Below, piece after piece: positions 6,736-12,707 of a DNA stretch of 12,707 nucleotides. The stretch spans positions 1-12,707 of the forward strand of contig CADAHD010000031.1 in NCBI GenBank assembly GCA_902787595.1. The letters are read 5' to 3'. The first letter of the stretch is position 1. Every line of letters starts with the position of its first letter. The notes under the pieces are model-generated. The model was not told where the DNA came from and did no database searches. It worked only from the letters and a program-made list of their open reading frames with translations. Origin of the DNA: an uncultured Lachnospiraceae bacterium. Lineage in GTDB: Bacteria > Bacillota_A > Clostridia > Lachnospirales > Lachnospiraceae. The translations under genes were made by a program, and so were the position numbers.

Positions 6736-8013
6736 ATGGAAAAGAAATCATTCGTAACAAAAGAGCAGATCGAGGAGATCGTAAAAACCTATCCCACGCC
6801 TTTTCATATCTATGATGAAAAGGGGATCAGGGAAAATGCAAAAAAGCTCAAAGAAGCATTTGCCTGGAATAAGGGTTTTAAGGAATATTTTGCCGTAAAG
6901 GCATGCCCCAATCCTTTTCTGATGAAGATACTGCATGAATACGGCTGCGGTTCTGACTGCTCGTCTTTAACGGAGCTTATGCTCTCTGATGCGGCAGGTA
7001 TAACAGGCAGCGAGATAATGTTCTCTTCAAATGATACTCCTGCAGAAGATTTTGAACTGGCGGCTAAGCTGGGCGCTACGATAAATCTGGATGATATCAC
7101 TCATATTGATTTCCTTGAAGGCATATTGGGAAAACTTCCCGAAAGACTGAGCTTAAGATATAATCCCGGCGGAGTTTTCAAGATGAGCAACGGGATAATG
7201 GATAATCCCGGAGATGCAAAATACGGACTTACTACAGAGCAGCTTTTTGAAGCTTACGGCATACTTAAGCAAAAGGGCGTAAAGGAATTCGGCCTTCACG
7301 CTTTCCTGGCCAGCAATACCGTGACCAATGAGTATTATCCGATGCTCGCAAAGCAGCTTTTTGAGAGAGCTGTGGAGGTTAAGGAGAAACTGGGCGTAAG
7401 CTTAAGCTTCATAAATCTTTCCGGTGGCGTGGGCATACCCTACAAACCGGAGCAGGAGCCTAATGATATCCTTGTTATAGGCGAGGGTGTAAGAAAGGTA
7501 TTTGAGGAAGTGCTGGTGCCTGCAGGCCTGGGCGACGTGGCTATATATACCGAGATGGGAAGGTTCATGATGGGACCTTACGGCATGCTGGTAACAAAGG
7601 CTATACATGAGAAACATACACATAAGGAATATATCGGTGTTGATGCCTGTGCTGTCAATCTGATGAGACCTGCCATGTACGGTGCTTACCATCATATCAC
7701 AGTGCTGGGCAAAGAGAATGCGCCCTGTGATCATACCTATGATGTGACAGGATCTCTTTGTGAGAATAATGATAAGTTTGCCATAGACAGACAGCTTCCG
7801 AAGATAGACATCGGCGATTATCTGGCTATCCATGATACCGGCGCTCACGGTTTTGCCATGGGCTATAACTACAACGGCAAACTAAAGTCGGCAGAGCTTC
7901 TGCTTAAGGAAGACGGAAGCGTGCAGCTTATACGCCGTGCCCAGACGCCTGCGGATTATTTTGCTACTTTTGACTGCTTTGATGAGTATAAAGGCATTAC
8001 AGAGAAGAAATGA
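6736..8013 (+). CDS. lysA: Diaminopimelate decarboxylase-like PLP enzyme (divergent LysA)
   Basis: This is a fold-type III (alanine racemase-like barrel) decarboxylase of the Orn/DAP/Arg group 2 family, 425 residues. It most likely converts meso-diaminopimelate to lysine. The PLP lysine is Lys55 in YFAVKACPNP. The glycine loop SGGVGIPY is at 229-236. The Glu-x-Gly-Arg phosphate-binding element appears as TEMGRFMMG (Glu273, Arg276) instead of the usual EPGR. The C-terminal active-site cysteine is Cys342 in LCENNDKFA, with Asp346. The usual HxHIGSQ block is replaced by LHAFLASN (187-194), and the terminal GAYG..MSSNYN block reads GAHGFAMGYNYN. These changes mark a distinct subfamily, so the substrate is less certain than the fold and chemistry. 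The AAGGAGAGG ribosome binding site is strong. The stop overlaps the next start (ATGA). Confidence 0.85.
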   Translation: MEKKSFVTKEQIEEIVKTYPTPFHIYDEKGIRENAKKLKEAFAWNKGFKEYFAVKACPNPFLMKILHEYGCGSDCSSLTELMLSDAAGITGSEIMFSSNDTPAEDFELAAKLGATINLDDITHIDFLEGILGKLPERLSLRYNPGGVFKMSNGIMDNPGDAKYGLTTEQLFEAYGILKQKGVKEFGLHAFLASNTVTNEYYPMLAKQLFERAVEVKEKLGVSLSFINLSGGVGIPYKPEQEPNDILVIGEGVRKVFEEVLVPAGLGDVAIYTEMGRFMMGPYGMLVTKAIHEKHTHKEYIGVDACAVNLMRPAMYGAYHHITVLGKENAPCDHTYDVTGSLCENNDKFAIDRQLPKIDIGDYLAIHDTGAHGFAMGYNYNGKLKSAELLLKEDGSVQLIRRAQTPADYFATFDCFDEYKGITEKK

Positions 8014-8729
8014 GCGATGGCATAAGGATAAATAAATATCTGGCAGAATGCGGCGTGTGTTCAAGACGTGAGGCGGACAGGATAATAGCTGACGGAAGAG
8101 TGAGCTTAAACGGAAGGGCTGCTTCGGCCGGTGAGCGTGTTATGCCCGGCGATGAGGTTATGCTGGATGGCAAAAGATTAAAGGCTGTTGAACGCAAGGT
8201 GGTGCTGGCTTATTACAAGCCGGTGGGCGTGACCGTAAGCGAGAGAGATCCGCATGCCGAAGAAACAGTGGCTGAGGTGATAGATTATCCGCTGCGCGTA
8301 ACCTATGCGGGTAGGCTTGATAAGGACAGTGAAGGCCTGCTTCTGCTTTCAAACGACGGCAATCTGATAAATGCCATGATGAAAGGCAGGGCAGGGCATG
8401 AGAAGGAATATATCGTGCATCTTAACAGGGAACCTGCCGCAGAGGATATAGAGCGCCTGTCGAAAGGCGTGTGGCTGGAAGACTTAAAGAGAAAGACCAG
8501 ACCGTGCCGCATTGAGAAGATAAGCCGGAATGCCGTGAGGATCGTGCTGACAGAGGGCTTAAATCGGCAGATAAGACGCATGTGGCGTCTTGCGGGTTAC
8601 CATGTAAAGGCACTTAAACGCATACGCGTTATCAGTGTCAGCCTGGGAGATCTTCAGCCCGGAGAATATACCGAGCTTGATGAAAAACAGATGAGAGAGC
8701 TTTATAAAGCCGTGGGGCTTTCGTTATGA
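8010..8729 (+). CDS. rluF: Pseudouridine synthase, RsuA/RluB/RluF family (RluF-like)
   Basis: This enzyme isomerises a specific uridine in rRNA to pseudouridine. The 239-residue protein has an N-terminal S4 RNA-binding domain (about 4-50, IRINKYLAECGVCSRREADR). The catalytic domain has Asp104 in AGRLDKDSEGLLLLSNDG and the NRQIRRM motif at 185-191. The HEKEYIVHLN block, the KRIRVISVSLGDLQPGEY stretch and the short C-terminus resemble E. coli RluF, which modifies U2604 of 23S rRNA, more than RsuA or RluB. The subfamily call is inference from motif recall. Its ATG overlaps the previous stop and no strong ribosome binding site is seen, so it probably depends on translational coupling. Its own stop overlaps the murI start in the same way. 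Confidence 0.9.
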   Translation: MSDGIRINKYLAECGVCSRREADRIIADGRVSLNGRAASAGERVMPGDEVMLDGKRLKAVERKVVLAYYKPVGVTVSERDPHAEETVAEVIDYPLRVTYAGRLDKDSEGLLLLSNDGNLINAMMKGRAGHEKEYIVHLNREPAAEDIERLSKGVWLEDLKRKTRPCRIEKISRNAVRIVLTEGLNRQIRRMWRLAGYHVKALKRIRVISVSLGDLQPGEYTELDEKQMRELYKAVGLSL

Positions 8730-9502
8730 AAATAGGTATGTTTGATTCGGGAATAGGAGGGCTGACTGTTCTGCATGCGGCCCTTAAGATCCTGCCCGAT
8801 GAGGCATACTTTTATTATGCCGATACCGATAATGTGCCTTACGGCAGCAAGACTAATGCCCAGATCAAAGAGTATTCAGAGAAGGCTGTGGACTTCCTTC
8901 TGGGGAAAGGCTGCGATGCGGTGGTTATAGCCTGCAATACGGCGACGGCGGCTGCGGCTTCATATCTGAGAGAGAAGTATACCATACCTATCATAGGCAT
9001 AGAACCGGCTGTCAAGCCGGCTGTTGAACATAACGGAGGTAAGCGCATACTGGTCATTGCCACGGCAGTGACAGCCAGAGAAAAAAAGCTCGAGGATCTG
9101 ATAAGCCGCGTAGATAATGAAAGGCTTGTGGATGTTAAGGCTGTGCCTGAGCTGGTGGGATTTGCGGAACGCGGCGAATTTGATTCTGAAGCCGTGCGCG
9201 AATGCTTAAGAAAAGAGCTTTCGGATCTTGATCTTAAACAATACGGGACTCTGGTATTTGGCTGTACGCATTTTAATCATTTCAGGAATGCTCTTAAGAG
9301 TTTTCTGGAAGAAGGAACGCATATGATAGATGGCAGCAAGGGGACGGTCCGCAATCTTAAAAATCTGCTCCTCAAAAAAGAGCTGCCTACAGAGGGAAAG
9401 CGTGAACTGCATTTTTACCGGTCAGGGCGGGAAGTAAGAGATAAAGAGACCCTGGCTTTTTATGAGACTGTTATGGCTCATCTTGAGGAAGGAGAGAATT
9501 GA
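8726..9502 (+). CDS. murI: Glutamate racemase
   Basis: MurI makes D-glutamate for peptidoglycan by two-base racemisation of L-glutamate in the cytoplasm. The 258-residue product has the DSGIGGLTV N-terminal motif (7-15), Cys70 in IACNTATA and the second catalytic Cys180 in FGCTHFNHF. The last motif departs from the common GCTHYPLL, though both catalytic cysteines and the following histidine remain. VPYGSKT (37-43) is also typical. The ATG sits in an ATGA overlap with the preceding stop, and the stop TGA overlaps the next ATG by one base. D-glutamate and diaminopimelate both feed the peptide stem, which gives a loose thematic link to the decarboxylase two genes upstream. Confidence 0.96.
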   Translation: MKIGMFDSGIGGLTVLHAALKILPDEAYFYYADTDNVPYGSKTNAQIKEYSEKAVDFLLGKGCDAVVIACNTATAAAASYLREKYTIPIIGIEPAVKPAVEHNGGKRILVIATAVTAREKKLEDLISRVDNERLVDVKAVPELVGFAERGEFDSEAVRECLRKELSDLDLKQYGTLVFGCTHFNHFRNALKSFLEEGTHMIDGSKGTVRNLKNLLLKKELPTEGKRELHFYRSGREVRDKETLAFYETVMAHLEEGEN

Positions 9503-10905
9503 TGAAGGAATATCATTTTCATCAAAAATGTGCGAAAGGCCCGGCAGGATTTATTATCCTTATGGCTTTTTTATTTATTATGGCCTTTCCTTCGCACGCA
9601 TCCGGCGATGACGATGATGATTATATTGAGATAAGCACTGCGGAAGAGCTGATGAATATGAGCCCTGACGGCTCATACAGGCTTATTACCGATATCGATC
9701 TGGAAGGATATGACTGGAAGCCCATGATCTTTACCGGCAGGCTTGACGGAAACGGCTGCGCTATATTGAATGCGCACATCAGGGATACGGGAAGCTTTGC
9801 GCGCAAGACCTATGACGGCAATATGATAGAGTATGATACATCCTTTACGGGTTTTTTTGAAATTCTTGAAGACGGCGCGGAAGTAAAAAATCTTATTTTT
9901 TTGAATCTCCGTGTGGATGTGGATACGGATAAGCCATGTTTTGCCGGCGGTATAGCGGGATACATGGAAGCATCTGTGATAAAAAACTGTTCTGTACAGG
10001 GGATCATATCGCTTAAGGCTCATGAAAAGATGTTCGGTGTGGGCGGTATTATCGGTTACGGCTGCGGCAGCATTGAGAATGTTAAAGCTGATGTGGTTCT
10101 GGTAAATATCGACACTGATGCGTCAACAAAAGACGAACAGTTCATGGGAGGAGCCTGCGCGGCAGGATATCCCGATGTAAATGACTGTGACGTAAAAATA
10201 GCCGGCTTCGATTCGGACCATGGTTACGTGCATGACGGCGGCCTTATTGGAATGTATATCTTTTATCCTCAGGGCATAAACTATCATGGCAAGATCACGA
10301 ATAATCATGTAAGCGGAAAGATCCGTTTCTTTGAAGATAACACAAACCGCAGGGCATATTGCAAAGGTTTTATCGGGGAGATACTGATCTGGGAATTTGA
10401 CAATGCAGGCAACGATACCGAAGATTTTGAGAGAGATGAGATATTTACCTACGATAAGGATATATTGCCGCACGAGTGTGATGCTCCCAATATGGAAGAG
10501 TTTGTAACCGAGCCCGGCTGTGAATTTGGCTACACCACATGCAAATGCAGCAATTGCGGATATACGGAGCTGGATCATTTTACGCTTAAGAAGCACAGCT
10601 TTGAATGGACTGTAGTCAAAGAGCCTACGGTTGATGAAGAAGGCTATCAGACAGGGGTATGCAGCATCTGCGGCGTTAAAGGAGAGTCGACGATACCCAG
10701 GCTTGAGATCCCCGACGGCGTAACGCTTCTTGAACCCGAAGAAGAACCTCTGCCGGTAGTTGTGGAAGAGGTGCCGGAACCGACAGGGGAAGAGACGGAG
10801 AGCAAAACGGAAAAAAATGGCGGCGCAGGCATAATAATAGCGGCGGTCCTGTTATTAACCGGAGGAGCCGCCGCTGCATTTCTTTACTTCAGGAAAAAGC
10901 GCTGA
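9502..10905 (+). CDS. GLUG-repeat-like surface protein with paired CxxC motifs and C-terminal membrane anchor
   Basis: The 467-residue protein starts at the ATG overlapping the murI stop, with AAGGAG 7 bases upstream. A TTG one codon earlier is less likely. Residues 1-34 form a signal peptide: basic start, hydrophobic GFIILMAFLFIMAFP, then a probable cleavage after SHA. The body (about 40-300) contains GLUG-like units such as FAGGIAGYMEASVIKNCSVQG (147-167) and GVGGIIGYGCGSIENVKAD (179-197), which usually build a beta-helix on secreted proteins. Residues 326-392 carry cysteine pairs, CKCSNCG (347-353) and CSICG (387-391), arranged like zinc-ribbon or disulfide-stabilised modules. An acidic Pro/Glu stalk (about 405-438) leads to a membrane helix (441-463) and the basic tail RKKR. 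No LPXTG motif is present. It probably displays an extracellular domain; the ligand is unknown. Confidence 0.82.
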   Translation: MKEYHFHQKCAKGPAGFIILMAFLFIMAFPSHASGDDDDDYIEISTAEELMNMSPDGSYRLITDIDLEGYDWKPMIFTGRLDGNGCAILNAHIRDTGSFARKTYDGNMIEYDTSFTGFFEILEDGAEVKNLIFLNLRVDVDTDKPCFAGGIAGYMEASVIKNCSVQGIISLKAHEKMFGVGGIIGYGCGSIENVKADVVLVNIDTDASTKDEQFMGGACAAGYPDVNDCDVKIAGFDSDHGYVHDGGLIGMYIFYPQGINYHGKITNNHVSGKIRFFEDNTNRRAYCKGFIGEILIWEFDNAGNDTEDFERDEIFTYDKDILPHECDAPNMEEFVTEPGCEFGYTTCKCSNCGYTELDHFTLKKHSFEWTVVKEPTVDEEGYQTGVCSICGVKGESTIPRLEIPDGVTLLEPEEEPLPVVVEEVPEPTGEETESKTEKNGGAGIIIAAVLLLTGGAAAAFLYFRKKR

Positions 10906-10908
10906 TCA
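10903..10908. other. Back-to-back stop codons of convergent genes in a TGATCA palindrome
   Basis: The forward stop TGA (10903-10905) is directly followed by TCA, the reverse complement of the minus-strand stop (10906-10908). The two genes therefore meet with no spacer, and any terminator for either must lie inside the other gene. Confidence 0.95.
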
Positions 10909-11862
10909 TTTCCAGAGCTTTTCGCCCTTGGGCTTTTTGGCCAGAAAGTATTTGACGCAGGCAATGAACATGTTTACAAAATGCCTGTCATGATAGCTTG
11001 TAAGGGCTATATCCTTAAAGCTTAAATAATCATGGTAACGCCCCCAGCGTATGCGGGGGTGTTTTTCTTTGTGATTATCAGCCACAAATGAATAAAGCTC
11101 TTTATGACGATCCCATTGATGGACTAAAGCGGGAGTGGTAGAGCCTGTTTCGGGACATATCAGCTTATCGCCGGAAATACGGTAATCACCTTCATTTCCG
11201 ATCGTGGCTACGCATCCGCCGTCCAAAGGAGAGAAGTGCACGGCAGCTCCTTCGACAGGAACAATATGATTGTAGACCATATACTGATAAGAGGTCTGGT
11301 CATTTATATCGATAAAATTGAAATCCGGGCTGGATAAATTGTCTATCATGGACTGGCAGAAGGAGTAGATAACCTCGCTGCTTCCCCATATGGTTCCGGC
11401 ACAGAGCACGTGCTGGTCTTTTAACTGCTCGTACATGTCCATACCGAAGCGTTCCTGCATCCAGCGTCTGTTCCAGTCATCACCGCTGATAAGACCGCTT
11501 TCTACAGCGGTACCCAGGTAAGGCTCTGTTGACTCTTCGGGGAACATTGGAGCCTGGAAAAATACATCTCTGGTATCACAGAAGAGCACCTGGTCATAAT
11601 CCTTACGCTTACGTTTAAGTATATCGATATAAAGACCGTAGCGGTAATCGATAGGGCCTTCCTTCTCGTAACGGTCGGGGATCTCAACGCAGTGAATGTG
11701 ATATTCCTTCAGTTTATCCCTGGTAAAAGCGGACAGATCTTTTGTAAATGCAACGATATCGCAATTGCCGCCGTTATACTTTGCACAGGATACATAAAAG
11801 GGTTCTATCTTATACCACCAGTAATGTTTGGTTACGCCCATTATAAGGTTTTTCTTTGCCAT
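10906..11862 (-). CDS. Putative glycosyltransferase, GT-A-like
   Basis: The 318-residue soluble protein has no signal peptide and no membrane segment. It opens with a strand-like LIMGV, and has a DxRD motif in QVLFCDTRDVFFQAP (Asp96, Asp99) that resembles the metal- and nucleotide-sugar-binding DxD of GT-A enzymes. Later blocks, VLCAGTIWGSS (152-162), IDINDQTSYQYMVYN (184-198) and ALVHQWDRHKE (245-255), fit the acceptor-side and C-terminal histidine motifs of such enzymes. This assignment rests on motif pattern, and I cannot name the family. Donor and acceptor are unknown; cell-surface glycan synthesis is plausible. The ATG at 11862 has AAGGTGG on the minus strand 5 bases upstream. It lies 27 bases downstream of the prolyl isomerase gene and is probably co-transcribed with it. 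Confidence 0.65.
   Translation of the reverse strand: MAKKNLIMGVTKHYWWYKIEPFYVSCAKYNGGNCDIVAFTKDLSAFTRDKLKEYHIHCVEIPDRYEKEGPIDYRYGLYIDILKRKRKDYDQVLFCDTRDVFFQAPMFPEESTEPYLGTAVESGLISGDDWNRRWMQERFGMDMYEQLKDQHVLCAGTIWGSSEVIYSFCQSMIDNLSSPDFNFIDINDQTSYQYMVYNHIVPVEGAAVHFSPLDGGCVATIGNEGDYRISGDKLICPETGSTTPALVHQWDRHKELYSFVADNHKEKHPRIRWGRYHDYLSFKDIALTSYHDRHFVNMFIACVKYFLAKKPKGEKLWK
11037..11066 (+). terminator. Intrinsic terminator for the forward operon, embedded in the opposing gene
   Basis: On the plus strand, the arm from 11037 (AACGCCCCC) pairs with GGGGGTGTT (11055-11063), with one G/U wobble and a single bulged A at 11046. An inner GC/GC pair closes a GTAT loop. A run of five T (11062-11066) follows at once, giving the standard terminator layout in the plus direction only. 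It lies about 130 bases beyond the operon's last stop, inside the glycosyltransferase codons for His-Pro-Arg-Ile-Arg-Trp-Gly-Arg. Confidence 0.7.
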
Positions 11863-11889
11863 TTTGGTCCACCTTGTTAAATGATTATA

Positions 11890-12707
11890 TTATTCAGTGA
11901 TCTTTACGATCTCCTTAAGCTTATTGATAACGACTTCCTTCATGTACTGCTGTGCATAGAAGCCTTTACCGTTATTTTTGACAGCCTCATCAAAGCTTGC
12001 ATCGTCATAATTATTCTGTGTCTTGTAGTAATCCCGCATCTCATCGTCGGTAAAGGACAGGCCGTATTTATCGTAAAGATACTGGATCTCAAGAGATCGC
12101 TTGGTTGCTTCTTCGGCCTGTGAGGACATCTGTGCATCGTACTCCTCTTTGGAGGCTGCTCCCATAAGCTGCCACATATCGCCCTGGGGCGCCTGCATTC
12201 CGAACATCTGATACATGGAGAGCATATAATTACGCTGCTGGTCTTCCAGAACGCGTGTTAAATTGTCTTTGTATGCTGTGGGGATCTTGCTTACCACGCT
12301 GTTTACTGAGAGGGAGCTTTCAAGCTTATTCTTCAGATTGGTATCGTAGCCCTTATCGATAAGGCTCTGGCGGTATTCATCTGCGGTAGAAGCGACATCT
12401 GAGTGGAATTCTTTTACATAATCATCATCAAAATCGCGGTCAACATATACGCCGATGAGATGTATGTTAAAATCTGCAGCATTTCCGGCAAAGTTTTCAT
12501 CTTCGTAATCATCGGGCAGGATAACGCTTACTTCGAAATCGTCGCCGGGGAAGTGTCCCTCAAGGGCTTCTTCAAAGTCTTCACCGAATTTTTCGGAACC
12601 GATCTCATAATCGCTTGCATCGGGAGCATTCTGGAAATCCTCGCCGTTAACAGTGGAAGTATAGGTAATGCTGAGCTTGTCGCCATAAGCGCTTTCTTCT
12701 TCGGGAT
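11890..12707 (-). CDS. Trigger-factor-like FKBP-type peptidyl-prolyl isomerase (N-terminus beyond window)
   Basis: The minus-strand frame is open from the window edge to a TAA at 11890-11892, giving 271 visible residues. The first 95 or so, starting PEEESAYGDKLSITYTS, match the FKBP-like domain of trigger factor: GDKLSITYTSTVNGEDF, then EIGSEKFGEDFEEALEGHFPG, a VSVILPDDYED strand and a closing FNIHLIGVY. The rest is helical and charged, like the trigger factor C-terminal chaperone arms, with YDKYGLSFTDDEMRDYY near the end. Whether the ribosome-binding N-domain or a lipoprotein signal lies upstream cannot be seen. The downstream neighbour is a glycosyltransferase, not clpP/clpX, which argues for a trigger-factor paralogue, possibly an extracytoplasmic foldase, rather than the main tig gene. 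No good internal start is evident, so the gene is 5'-truncated by the window. Confidence 0.82.
   Translation of the reverse strand, partial: PEEESAYGDKLSITYTSTVNGEDFQNAPDASDYEIGSEKFGEDFEEALEGHFPGDDFEVSVILPDDYEDENFAGNAADFNIHLIGVYVDRDFDDDYVKEFHSDVASTADEYRQSLIDKGYDTNLKNKLESSLSVNSVVSKIPTAYKDNLTRVLEDQQRNYMLSMYQMFGMQAPQGDMWQLMGAASKEEYDAQMSSQAEEATKRSLEIQYLYDKYGLSFTDDEMRDYYKTQNNYDDASFDEAVKNNGKGFYAQQYMKEVVINKLKEIVKITE

Noticed and set aside
9499..9501. TTG start for the GLUG-like surface protein
   Set aside because: The adjacent ATG at 9502 is better spaced from AAGGAG and overlaps the murI stop in the usual coupled manner.
10750..10905. Sortase-type cell-wall anchor in the GLUG-like protein
   Set aside because: The C-terminus has a hydrophobic helix and basic tail but no LPXTG-like motif before it.
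10924..10938. GCCC-TT-GGGC followed by five T as terminator of the forward operon
   Set aside because: The stem is only 4 bp at most, closing a minimal CUUG-type loop; it may help a little, but the hairpin at 11037-11066 is far stronger.

Overview
The window looks like a chromosomal segment of a low-to-medium GC Gram-positive anaerobe. It best fits a Clostridia/Lachnospiraceae-type genome, judged from purine-rich ribosome binding sites, the style of the cell-surface proteins (YDG, InlB-type and Big-like repeats, GLUG-like repeats with paired CxxC motifs) and the subfamilies of the housekeeping enzymes. This assignment is inference from protein style, not a database match. There are no rRNA or tRNA genes, insertion sequences, phage genes or CRISPR arrays.

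Layout. (1) 1-1704, +: the 3' part of a large secreted or surface beta-domain protein, closed by a strong intrinsic terminator at 1722-1757. (2) 1823-2269, -: a small XRE-family regulator. It is transcribed divergently from the next operon across a 274-bp AT-rich spacer (2270-2543) that carries a promoter in each direction. (3) 2544-10905, +: eight tightly packed co-directional genes, probably one transcript. They encode an acidic membrane-anchored protein with tandem FliM/FliN-like 'SQxxIxxLL' motifs, HisH, HisF, uracil-DNA glycosylase, a divergent diaminopimelate decarboxylase-like PLP enzyme, an RluF-type pseudouridine synthase, glutamate racemase and a GLUG-repeat membrane-anchored surface protein. 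Neighbouring genes overlap or lie within a few bases of each other, except for a 52-bp gap before the decarboxylase. That gap holds a short hairpin repeat resembling a dispersed REP-like element. (4) 10906-12707, -: a putative glycosyltransferase preceded by a trigger-factor-like prolyl isomerase cut off by the window end. Groups 3 and 4 converge with no spacer: the two stop codons form the palindrome TGATCA, and the best terminator for the forward operon lies inside the opposing glycosyltransferase gene.

Function. The operon mixes histidine synthesis (HisH-HisF is one heterodimeric enzyme), cell-wall precursor supply (D-glutamate from MurI, and meso-diaminopimelate/lysine balance from the decarboxylase), DNA repair, rRNA modification and two membrane or surface proteins of unknown role. 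It looks like a housekeeping cluster built by gene packing rather than one pathway. The most unusual item is the first operon gene. It has three near-identical 43-residue repeats plus a diverged fourth copy, each carrying a peptide like the CheY-P-binding N-terminus of flagellar switch proteins. They sit on the cytoplasmic side of a single-pass membrane protein whose extracytoplasmic domain is helical and unrecognised.
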